This document shows positions 7,054 through 13,579 of a DNA stretch of 14,196 nucleotides, piece after piece. The position numbers were made by a program, and so were the translations under genes. The notes below the pieces were generated by a model. That model was not told where the DNA came from and searched no databases. It saw only the letters and a program-made list of their open reading frames with translations. Origin of the DNA: Blastocatellia bacterium (GTDB lineage Bacteria > Acidobacteriota > Blastocatellia > Pyrinomonadales > Pyrinomonadaceae); NCBI GenBank assembly GCA_003175865.1, contig PSRF01000162.1, forward strand, positions 1-14,196. Reading direction: 5' to 3'. Position 1 is the stretch's first letter; each line of letters begins with the position of its first letter.

Positions 7054-7144
7054 TTGGAGTGCGACGGTTCGCCGTCGCTTTGTTACGGCGACTCGTAGCA
7101 ATGCTCGCGCTATAACAAAGCGACGCCGCGGCGTCGCACTCCAA
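7054..7144. repeat. Nested palindromic element, 91 bp
   Basis: Two 32-base arms (7054-7085 and 7113-7144) are inverted copies: the outer 13 bases TTGGAGTGCGACG and the inner 13 bases CGTCGCTTTGTTA are identical, and only the central six differ. Each arm is itself a hairpin: the left is GCGACGG-TTCG-CCGTCGC with a TTCG tetraloop, the right GCGACGCCGCGGCGTCGC is a perfect palindrome. The 27-base centre has AGCAATGCT symmetry. A single related arm lies at 3335-3366. It resembles a REP/BIME-type element and probably ends ROK gene transcripts. Confidence 0.85.
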
Positions 7145-7362
7145 AGGAGCTTGTGCAATTAGGTACAATTTGAAAAATCGAATTCATCTGGTAAAGTACA
7201 CGCTCTTGCAACACGACAGTTAGTCAAAAAGATTTTCGTGGGCCATTGTGTCCGTTCAGGCTCAGCTAGCATTACGCCCCCGTAAGACTATGCTTTGTTC
7301 TGCCCCATTTCGCAGTTTGATCTTCGCTCGGTAGTTTGGAGCTCCCTGAGTAAATCCACCGA
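7145..7362 (+). promoter_or_regulatory. Leader region of the act operon with candidate promoters
   Basis: This gap, together with the palindrome, separates the ROK gene from actA and must hold the act promoter. One candidate is TTGAAA (7170-7175) with TAAAGT (7192-7197), spacing 16. A second is the -10-like TATGCT at 7289-7294, inside GACTATGCTT, a 10-base string identical to the ROK promoter -10 region (6021-6030), but it has no good -35 box and might need an activator. I see no riboswitch or protein-coding frame. Confidence 0.4.
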
Positions 7363-8028
7363 ATGCAGATCTTCCATCACAGCACAAACGCGCTGGCCAG
7401 AATATCAATCTTTGGCGCCGTGTTTGTTTTGGCTGCCGCACTCTGGGCGACAGTTGAGCTAAATCGATCATCGTGGAACACCGGTCAGTGGGTAGAGCGC
7501 CAGCAACCCGTTCAATTCAGCCACAAACACCACGTCGGTGACGACGGAATCGATTGTCGTTACTGCCACACTTCTGTCGAGACCTCGGCTTCGGCAGGGA
7601 TGCCGTCAACAAACACGTGCATGAACTGTCACAAGCAGATTTGGGCCGACAGTCCATATCTAGAACCCGTTCGCGCGAGTTTCAGAACTGGCAAACCACT
7701 CGAATGGATTCGTGTTCACGACCTGCCTGACTACGTTTATTTCAATCACAGTATTCACATTAACAAAGGAGTCGGTTGTTCGACCTGTCACGGACGCATC
7801 GACCAAATGCCGATCCTTTATCAAGCGGCGACGCTGCAGATGGAATGGTGTTTAGGATGTCATCGAGCGCCTGAGAGATTTGTTCGTCCGAAAGAAAAGG
7901 TTTTTGACATGACATGGCGTCCTGAAAACAAGACAGATGCCGATTTGCTGGAGGGCAGGGCCATCGTTGCGCGTTATCACATTCAGGACAAGAAAGTGCT
8001 GACGAGCTGTTCGACTTGTCACAGGTAA
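7363..8028 (+). CDS. actA: ACIII subunit ActA, pentaheme cytochrome c
   Basis: The periplasmic pentaheme subunit of Alternative Complex III, which takes electrons from quinol by way of ActB and passes them toward cytochrome c or an oxidase. In 221 residues there are exactly five CxxCH heme sites: Cys65-His69 (CRYCH), Cys86-His90 (CMNCH), Cys139-His143 (CSTCH), Cys163-His167 (CLGCH) and Cys216-His220 (CSTCH), the last two residues from the end. One N-terminal hydrophobic helix (about 12-32) anchors it or serves as an uncleaved signal. FSHKHH (52-57) and FNHSIH (127-132) supply likely distal His ligands. The ribosome binding site is weak. It is first in the operon, 10 bases before actB. Heme count, length and following genes make the assignment firm. 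Confidence 0.93.
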   Translation: MQIFHHSTNALARISIFGAVFVLAAALWATVELNRSSWNTGQWVERQQPVQFSHKHHVGDDGIDCRYCHTSVETSASAGMPSTNTCMNCHKQIWADSPYLEPVRASFRTGKPLEWIRVHDLPDYVYFNHSIHINKGVGCSTCHGRIDQMPILYQAATLQMEWCLGCHRAPERFVRPKEKVFDMTWRPENKTDADLLEGRAIVARYHIQDKKVLTSCSTCHR

Positions 8029-8038
8029 GTGCAGAGAA

Positions 8039-11000
8039 ATGTCAGAGAACGATCGACACATAAACTTCAAGCTAATGCGCGATCACATCCTGTCGCTTCA
8101 GGATGCTGATGCGCCACGCACTGGCAAGAAGTACTGGCGCAGTCTTGATGAACTGGCCGACACAGAGCTGTTTCGTGAGCTCGTTTCTCGCGAGTATCCG
8201 CAGCAAGCAGAAGGTTGGAACGATCCGATCGAACGCCGGACATTCATTAAGTTGATGGGCGCTTCGCTCGCGCTCGCCGGTTTAAGTGGTTGCGTGTTTC
8301 AACCGCCGGAAAAGATTGTTCCTTATGTGAAGCAGCCGGAAGAAGAAGTTCCGGGTAAAGCTCTTTTCTTCGCAACTGCTGCGCAACTATTCGGCGCTGC
8401 GACGCCAATTCTTGTTCGCAGCAATGAAGGTCGTCCAACTAAGATTGAAGGAAATCCTGATCACCCGAACAATCGACCAGGCAGTTTTCCTGAAGACGAT
8501 CCCACTCGCGATCCACGCGGCTCAAGCTCAACCGACATCTTCACTCAAGCTTCCATACTCGGTCTTTACGATCCAGATCGCTCGCAAACACTTACCTATC
8601 GTGAAGAGATTCGCACGTGGACTTCATTCGTCGGTGAAATGCGTACTGCTATTGATGAACAGCGATCAAAACAGGGTGCCGGCATTCGTATTCTGACGGA
8701 GCCAGTGATCTCCCCAGCGTTGGGTGCTCAGATTAAGGAGGTCCTCACAGCGTTTCCGCAAGCGAAGTGGCATCAGTACGAACCGGCGAATCGCGACAAT
8801 GCGCGTGCAGGCGCTGTGATGGCCTTGGGCCAACCCGTAAACACGATTTACAAATTCGATCAGGCGCAAAGAGTTCTTTCACTCGACAGCGATTTTCTGT
8901 CAGCAGCGCCAGGTTATCTACGTTATGCGCGCGACTTCATGGCGCGACGACGTCTTACTGAAAAGAACCGCGAAATCAATCGTCTCTACGTTGTTGAAAC
9001 CACGCCTTCGAACACCGGCGCGAAAGCTGATCACCGTTGGGTTGTGAAGCCGAGCGAGTTCGAGGCGATCGCGCGCAGATTGGCGTCGTCGACAGGCGCT
9101 GGTTCAGAGTGGGTTGATGTAGTCGTTCGCGATCTGCAGCAACACAAAGGCGCGAGTATTGTTATCGCTGGCGATTCGCAACCGCCAGTCATCCATGCGT
9201 TGGCCCATGCGATGAACAGCGCGCTAGGTAATATCGGCAAGACTGTATTCTATACCGACCCACTTGAAGTCAATTCAGTTGATCAGCGTCAGTCGCTGCA
9301 GGATCTTGTGAACGATCTCGATGGCGGGCGAGTTGAGCTTCTGGTTATTCTCGGTGGCAATCCCGTTTACAACAGCCCAGTCGATTTGAAGTTAACTTTT
9401 GATCGGCTGAAGAAGGCCAAACTTAGAGTTCATCTTAGCGAGTACAAAGATGAGACGTCTGCGCTGTGTCACTGGCACGTGCCTCAAGCCCACTATCTCG
9501 AGTCGTGGGGAGATACGCGCTCGTACGATGGCACCGTCAGTATTGTCCAGCCATTGATTCAGCCGCTGTACGATGGCAAGACCGCGCACGAACTGCTTGC
9601 TGTGTTTTCCGATCAATACGATCGAAAACCACTAGAGATCGTTCGGGCATTCTGGCAGGCACACGGAACGCAACTGCTGGGAGCTCCGGCGTCCTCGCCT
9701 GCTCCCTCCGCATCACCGAGTCCTCAAACAGAAACACGTGCTTCGAGCGGTAGTGCTTCCGCATTGGGGCAGGCAGGGACGCCTGCGCTCCCAGCATCGA
9801 CGCCCTCGCCAGCATCGACGCCTTCGTCGTCAGCGCCTTCGCTTTCGTCAGACTTCGAGTCGTGGTGGCGGAAGGTGCTGCACGATGGATTCATTCCCAA
9901 TTCCGCATTACCTACCAAGACGGTTTCAGTATCAGCGAGTGCTACGGCTCAGGCTCAGACTGCGACTCCTTCTGCAGCCGCCGGTTCATTTGAGATCGTT
10001 TTCCGACCGGATCCATGCATCCATGACGGACGCTTTGCAAACAATGGCTGGTTGCAGGAGTTGCCTAAGCCTCTGAACAAACTAACCTGGGACAACGTCG
10101 CTCTGATCAGTCCTAACACTGCAAAGCAACTCGGAATCGAAATCGAACCCAGCCAAAGAGGTCGTGAGAGCTACGCGGACAGTTTGAAGATTACGTATCG
10201 CAACCTAACGATCAGCGAGGTCATACCGGCGTGGATCACTCCTGGCCAGCCAGACGGCGTGATCACGTTGCATCTCGGCTACGGTCGTGCGCGAAGTGGT
10301 CGTGTAGGCGGTAACTCAAATGAAGTGGTTGGTTTCAATGCCTACTCGATTCGTCTTTCAGATTCACCGTGGTTTGGTATTGGTGCGCAAGTGGAGAAGT
10401 CGACGACGCGAGTGATGCTTGCTGGAGTGCAGAATCACTTCCTGATGGAAGATCCTAACTTCCCAATCGACAAACCGCGCGAGATTGTGCTTACAGAAAC
10501 GCTTGTGCAGCTGACGCGTGGTGAAAAGAAGGACGAGAAGAAAGAACTACCTTCAATTTATCCTGCTGATATTGATTACAAGAACCAGGGAAACAACACG
10601 CCAAACTATGCCTGGGGCATGTCGATCGACTTGAACAATTGCGTCGGTTGCAATGCCTGTATGGTCGCTTGCCAATCAGAGAACAATATACCTGTGGTTG
10701 GCAAAGACCAGGTGTCGCGCAGTCGCGAGATGCATTGGATCCGCGTTGATACTTACTTCACCGGCGAAAATGTGAGTCATCCGGAAAATACAGACTTCAT
10801 GCCGGTGCCATGCATGCACTGCGAAAATGCACCGTGTGAGCCGGTGTGTCCCGTGCACGCAACAGTCCACAGCGCAGAAGGTCTCAACGACATGGTTTAC
10901 AACCGCTGCGTTGGCACGAAGTACTGTTCGAATAACTGTCCATACAAAGTTCGCCGTTTCAATTTCTTTCTTTACCAGGATTGGGACACGCCGACTTATC

Positions 11001-11323
11001 AGTTGATGCGCAATCCAGATGTGTCTGTGCGTAGCCGCGGCGTGATGGAGAAGTGCACTTACTGCGTGCAGCGTATCCAAAGCGCGAAGATTCAATCTGA
11101 GATTGAGGGTCGGAGAGTTTATGACGGTGAGATCGTAACTGCGTGCCAGGCAGTTTGTCCGACGGAAGCAATCGTGTTTGGTGACACGAACGATCCAAAG
11201 AGTCGTGTTTCAAAGCTGAAAGCGAACGAGCGTGACTATTCGTTGCTCGAGGATCTGAACACTCGTCCACGAACGACTTATTTGACGACGATAAGAAATC
11301 CTAATCCGGAGATTAAGTTGTAG
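8039..11323 (+). CDS. actB: ACIII subunit ActB, fused molybdopterin-like and Fe-S protein
   Basis: The large iron-sulfur subunit of Alternative Complex III (1,094 residues), on the outer face of the membrane. A Tat motif RRTFIK (66-71) precedes a hydrophobic stretch ending LSGC (82-85), a possible lipid site. The first part (about 86-800) is the molybdopterin-oxidoreductase-like B1 domain, which in this family holds no cofactor. The last part (about 855-1094) is the ferredoxin-like B2 domain. Its 15 cysteine ligands (868, 871, 874, 878; 925, 928, 933, 937; 957, 963, 967; 1006, 1009, 1036, 1040) fit three [4Fe-4S] and one [3Fe-4S] cluster. B1 is interrupted by a Pro/Ser/Ala-rich segment (about 547-604), partly encoded by an inverted-repeat element, and a second low-complexity stretch (about 626-649). 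It is somewhat longer than typical members, plausibly because of these inserts. Confidence 0.93.
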   Translation: MSENDRHINFKLMRDHILSLQDADAPRTGKKYWRSLDELADTELFRELVSREYPQQAEGWNDPIERRTFIKLMGASLALAGLSGCVFQPPEKIVPYVKQPEEEVPGKALFFATAAQLFGAATPILVRSNEGRPTKIEGNPDHPNNRPGSFPEDDPTRDPRGSSSTDIFTQASILGLYDPDRSQTLTYREEIRTWTSFVGEMRTAIDEQRSKQGAGIRILTEPVISPALGAQIKEVLTAFPQAKWHQYEPANRDNARAGAVMALGQPVNTIYKFDQAQRVLSLDSDFLSAAPGYLRYARDFMARRRLTEKNREINRLYVVETTPSNTGAKADHRWVVKPSEFEAIARRLASSTGAGSEWVDVVVRDLQQHKGASIVIAGDSQPPVIHALAHAMNSALGNIGKTVFYTDPLEVNSVDQRQSLQDLVNDLDGGRVELLVILGGNPVYNSPVDLKLTFDRLKKAKLRVHLSEYKDETSALCHWHVPQAHYLESWGDTRSYDGTVSIVQPLIQPLYDGKTAHELLAVFSDQYDRKPLEIVRAFWQAHGTQLLGAPASSPAPSASPSPQTETRASSGSASALGQAGTPALPASTPSPASTPSSSAPSLSSDFESWWRKVLHDGFIPNSALPTKTVSVSASATAQAQTATPSAAAGSFEIVFRPDPCIHDGRFANNGWLQELPKPLNKLTWDNVALISPNTAKQLGIEIEPSQRGRESYADSLKITYRNLTISEVIPAWITPGQPDGVITLHLGYGRARSGRVGGNSNEVVGFNAYSIRLSDSPWFGIGAQVEKSTTRVMLAGVQNHFLMEDPNFPIDKPREIVLTETLVQLTRGEKKDEKKELPSIYPADIDYKNQGNNTPNYAWGMSIDLNNCVGCNACMVACQSENNIPVVGKDQVSRSREMHWIRVDTYFTGENVSHPENTDFMPVPCMHCENAPCEPVCPVHATVHSAEGLNDMVYNRCVGTKYCSNNCPYKVRRFNFFLYQDWDTPTYQLMRNPDVSVRSRGVMEKCTYCVQRIQSAKIQSEIEGRRVYDGEIVTACQAVCPTEAIVFGDTNDPKSRVSKLKANERDYSLLEDLNTRPRTTYLTTIRNPNPEIKL
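9676..9795 (+). repeat. 120-bp inverted-repeat element inside actB
   Basis: The element is bounded by GCTGGGAGC (9676-9684) and its reverse complement GCTCCCAGC (9787-9795). The terminal inverted repeats run about 30 bases and agree at roughly 25 positions. Length is 120 bases, exactly 40 codons, so the actB frame is kept. It encodes a Ser/Pro/Ala/Gly-rich linker. The outline is that of a small MITE-like element without a gene; I see no clear target duplication. Confidence 0.7.
9791..9826 (+). repeat. 18-bp tandem duplication in actB linker
   Basis: Two adjacent 18-base units, CCAGCATCGACGCCCTCG (9791-9808) and the same with one C-to-T change (9809-9826), encode PASTPS twice. They directly adjoin and slightly overlap the right end of the 120-bp element, so the linker grew by both insertion and local duplication. 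Confidence 0.8.
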
Positions 11324-11343
11324 GACAAAGTGGACCAGGCGAC

Positions 11344-11366
11344 TACAAGCTAAAGCTTATCGGGCA
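11344..11366 (+). repeat. 23-bp dispersed repeat, copy 2
   Basis: ACAAGCTAAAGCTTATCGG here is identical to the third copy at 11391-11413 and close to the first at 2094-2116. It lies in the 99-base gap between actB and actC, which two copies largely fill. Confidence 0.75.
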
Positions 11367-11390
11367 GTGTTTAGTGATGGGTGAGATGAC

Positions 11391-11413
11391 GACAAGCTAA
11401 AGCTTATCGGACA
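11391..11413 (+). repeat. 23-bp dispersed repeat, copy 3
   Basis: Begins GACAAGCTAAAGCTTATCGG and ends just nine bases before the actC ATG, so it is part of the actC translation-initiation region. The AAGCT-AA-AGCTT core can form a small stem next to the purine-rich AAAGAAGA ribosome binding site. Confidence 0.75.
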
Positions 11414-11422
11414 TAAAGAAGA

Positions 11423-12805
11423 ATGGAAGAGCCGCGCGAACCATACATGGAAGGTCCGATGCACTCGACGCATCCGGTAATTGAACCGGGACTAACGTTT
11501 GCATCGGTCACTGACAAGATTAGCTCGATCGTTTTGAAACGTAAGACGTCGATCGGCTGGTTTGTCGGGTTTGCGATTTCGTTTGCTTTGTTCCAATTGA
11601 TGTTGCTGGCAATCACGAATCTCGTGTTTGTCGGTATTGGTTTGTGGGGCGTGAATGTTCCTATTGCGTGGGGCATCGACATTCTCAACTTCGTCTGGTG
11701 GATCGGAATTGGTCACGCAGGAACCTTGATTTCCGCGATTCTGTTGCTGTTGCGGCAGAAATGGCGAACATCGATCAATCGATTCGCGGAAGCCATGACG
11801 CTCTTCGCCGTTGCCCAGGCGGGAATGTATCCGATCTTCCACCTTGGCCGTCCGTGGTTGGCCTACTGGTTGTTTCCATATCCGAACACCATGGGCATCT
11901 GGCCGCAGTTTCGCAGTCCATTGATGTGGGACGTGTTTGCGGTCTCAACGTACGCGACGGTGTCAGCGATGTTCTGGTTCGTTGGTTTGATTCCCGACTT
12001 CGCCACGTTGAGAGATCGCGCGAAGAGCAAGGCATTTCAGATCATTTATGGAATGTTGGCGATGGGATGGCGTGGGTCGGCGCGTCACTGGCATCGCTAC
12101 GAAATGGCGTACTTGCTGTTAGCCGGACTTGCAACCCCGCTAGTCCTTTCGGTTCACACGATAGTCAGCTTTGACTTCGCCGTAGGCATCATCCCTGGAT
12201 GGCACGCGACAGTTTTTCCACCTTATTTCGTAGCAGGTGCGATTTACGCGGGCTTTGCGATGGTGTTGTTTTTGACGATTCCACTTCGCAGGTTCTATGG
12301 CCTCGAAGGATTCATCACGATGCGCCATATGCACAACATGGCCAAAGTGATGCTCGCAACGGGTTTGATTGTCGGCTACGGCTACATCATGGAAGCGTTC
12401 TTCGGTTGGTACAGCGGCAATCGGTATGAGCGCTATATGATTTGGAATCGAATGCATGGACCGTATGCGCCGTACTACTGGGCATTGATTGTGTGCAACA
12501 TCGTAACGCCGCAATTCTTGTGGGCCAAGAAACTACGTTCGAACCTGGCAGTGCTGTGGTTAATCTCAGTAGTCGTGAGTATCGGTATGTGGCTTGAGCG
12601 CTTCGTCATCGTAGTGACGAGCCTACACAGAGATTTTCTACCTTCATCATGGGGTATGTACAAACCCACCGTGTGGGATTGGTCTATGTTTGTCGGCACA
12701 ATCGGTTTCTTCTTTACATTGCTGTTCTTGTTCATTCGATTCCTGCCAATGATTTCAATTTTTGAAATGCGCACAATTCTGCCGGAGGCGGAAGTGGAGG
12801 ACTAA
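11423..12805 (+). CDS. actC: ACIII subunit ActC, NrfD-like quinol-binding membrane protein
   Basis: The integral membrane subunit of Alternative Complex III that oxidises quinol near the outer face and may take part in proton transfer. The 460-residue protein is of the NrfD/PsrC family, with about ten hydrophobic segments (near 44-72, 83-110, 121-140, 167-190, 226-250, 264-285, 303-325, 349-365, 373-397 and 420-443). PIFHLGRPW (137-145, His140) and PLMWDVFAVSTY (166-177, Asp170) are the conserved patches I associate with the quinol site, by recall of the family. The N-terminal 40 residues are soluble, as usual for ActC. Start ATG 11423 follows the purine-rich AAAGAAGA; M9 is a less likely alternative. 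It lies between actB and actD as expected. Confidence 0.93.
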   Translation: MEEPREPYMEGPMHSTHPVIEPGLTFASVTDKISSIVLKRKTSIGWFVGFAISFALFQLMLLAITNLVFVGIGLWGVNVPIAWGIDILNFVWWIGIGHAGTLISAILLLLRQKWRTSINRFAEAMTLFAVAQAGMYPIFHLGRPWLAYWLFPYPNTMGIWPQFRSPLMWDVFAVSTYATVSAMFWFVGLIPDFATLRDRAKSKAFQIIYGMLAMGWRGSARHWHRYEMAYLLLAGLATPLVLSVHTIVSFDFAVGIIPGWHATVFPPYFVAGAIYAGFAMVLFLTIPLRRFYGLEGFITMRHMHNMAKVMLATGLIVGYGYIMEAFFGWYSGNRYERYMIWNRMHGPYAPYYWALIVCNIVTPQFLWAKKLRSNLAVLWLISVVVSIGMWLERFVIVVTSLHRDFLPSSWGMYKPTVWDWSMFVGTIGFFFTLLFLFIRFLPMISIFEMRTILPEAEVED

Positions 12806-12839
12806 CGGAGACACGGGGACGGGGAGACAAGGAGACGCT
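12806..12839 (-). repeat. GTCTCC-type repeat between actC and actD
   Basis: Directly after the actC stop, GGAGAC occurs three times with GGGGAC between (for example GGGGACGGGGAGAC). This is the inverted orientation of the GTCTCC units at 12921-12969 and 13628-13683. It fills most of the 52-base actC-actD gap, leaving a weak ribosome binding site for actD. Confidence 0.75.
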
Positions 12840-12857
12840 GAGATTACGTGGTGAGTG

Positions 12858-13520
12858 ATGGCGGACGAAGACAGGGACAAAACAAAATCAGGTGGGGCTA
12901 ATGACTCGAGAGACGAACGAGACGTCTCCGTGTCTACGCGTCCGCCCGTCTCCGCGTCTTCTTCCTCTCCATCTTCGCACCGCCGGCATGTGCCCCCTCT
13001 CTACGGTGTGATGGCGGAGTTCGACAACCCGTCCGATCTCGTGGCAGCAGCGCGCGCTACTTATGAGGCGGGATATCGTCGGATAAACGGCTACTCTCCT
13101 TATCCGATTGAAGAGTTGTCGGAGGCGATTGGTTTTAGGCACACGAGTTTGCCGTTGATTGTCTTCATTGGCGGAGTGATTGGCGGACTTGGTGGCTTCT
13201 TCCTGCAGTACTGGACCGAAGTTCTTGATTACCCGTTGATTGTTGGTGGCAAGCCTTACAACAGTTGGCCCGCATTCATTCCGATCACGTTTGAGTGCAC
13301 GGTATTGGTCGCAGCGTTTTCGGCGGTGCTCGGTATGTTACTGCTCAACAAATTGCCGCAGCCATACCATCCCGTTTTCAACGCACCGAACTTCGCGCTT
13401 GCCACACGTGATCGTTTCTTCCTGGCGGTCGAAGCGAATGATCCAAAGTTTAAGCACGCCGAAGTGGTCGAGTTCTTGAAGAGCCTCGGGCCGGTAGATG
13501 TTGCGGATGTTGAGGTGTAG
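12858..13520 (+). CDS. actD: ACIII subunit ActD (DUF3341)
   Basis: The small membrane subunit of Alternative Complex III (DUF3341). With the ATG at 12858 it has 220 residues; an adjoining in-frame GTG at 12855 would add one. The conserved part starts PPLYGVMAEFDNPSDLVAAA (about 49-68) and continues with GYRRINGYSPYPIEEL. Two transmembrane helices follow (about 97-118 and 136-160), then a soluble end with QPYHPVFNAPNFALATRDRFFLAVE, all typical of ActD. Residues 1-48 are unusual: after a charged start they are a Ser/Pro/Arg-rich stretch (about 22-43) encoded by GTCTCC-type repeats (12921-12969). ActD proteins normally begin close to the YGVMAEF segment, so this looks like an added, probably disordered tail. 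The ribosome binding site is weak (GGTGAG). Alternatively translation could start at an internal GTG or ATG just before or within YGVM. Confidence 0.9.
   Translation: MADEDRDKTKSGGANDSRDERDVSVSTRPPVSASSSSPSSHRRHVPPLYGVMAEFDNPSDLVAAARATYEAGYRRINGYSPYPIEELSEAIGFRHTSLPLIVFIGGVIGGLGGFFLQYWTEVLDYPLIVGGKPYNSWPAFIPITFECTVLVAAFSAVLGMLLLNKLPQPYHPVFNAPNFALATRDRFFLAVEANDPKFKHAEVVEFLKSLGPVDVADVEV
12921..12969 (+). repeat. GTCTCC-type repeat inside actD
   Basis: Units GACGTCTCCGTGTCTACG and CCCGTCTCCGCGTCTTC lie in the coding frame of the actD N-terminus. They match the intergenic repeats at 12806-12839 (inverted) and 13628-13683 (same orientation). Confidence 0.75.
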
Positions 13521-13544
13521 ACGCGACGTGCAGACGCGGTGCTT

Positions 13545-13563
13545 GGGAGACGCGGGGACACGG
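13545..13563 (-). repeat. GTCTCC-type repeat between actD and actE
   Basis: GGGAGACGCGGGGACACGG is an inverted copy of the units at 13628-13683 inside actE. The two could pair in the mRNA around the actE start codon at 13580 and so influence its translation. Confidence 0.7.
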
Positions 13564-13579
13564 TGAAATAGAAGATCAA

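Noticed and set aside
9676..9795. actB as a broken gene because of the insertion
   Set aside because: The element is exactly 40 codons long, has no in-frame stop, and the downstream Fe-S domain keeps all 15 cysteine ligands, so the gene appears intact.
9537..9815. Minus-strand 92-residue frame across the actB linker
   Set aside because: It is the reverse reading of the inverted-repeat element and the tandem duplication inside a certain gene, and it has no start signal.
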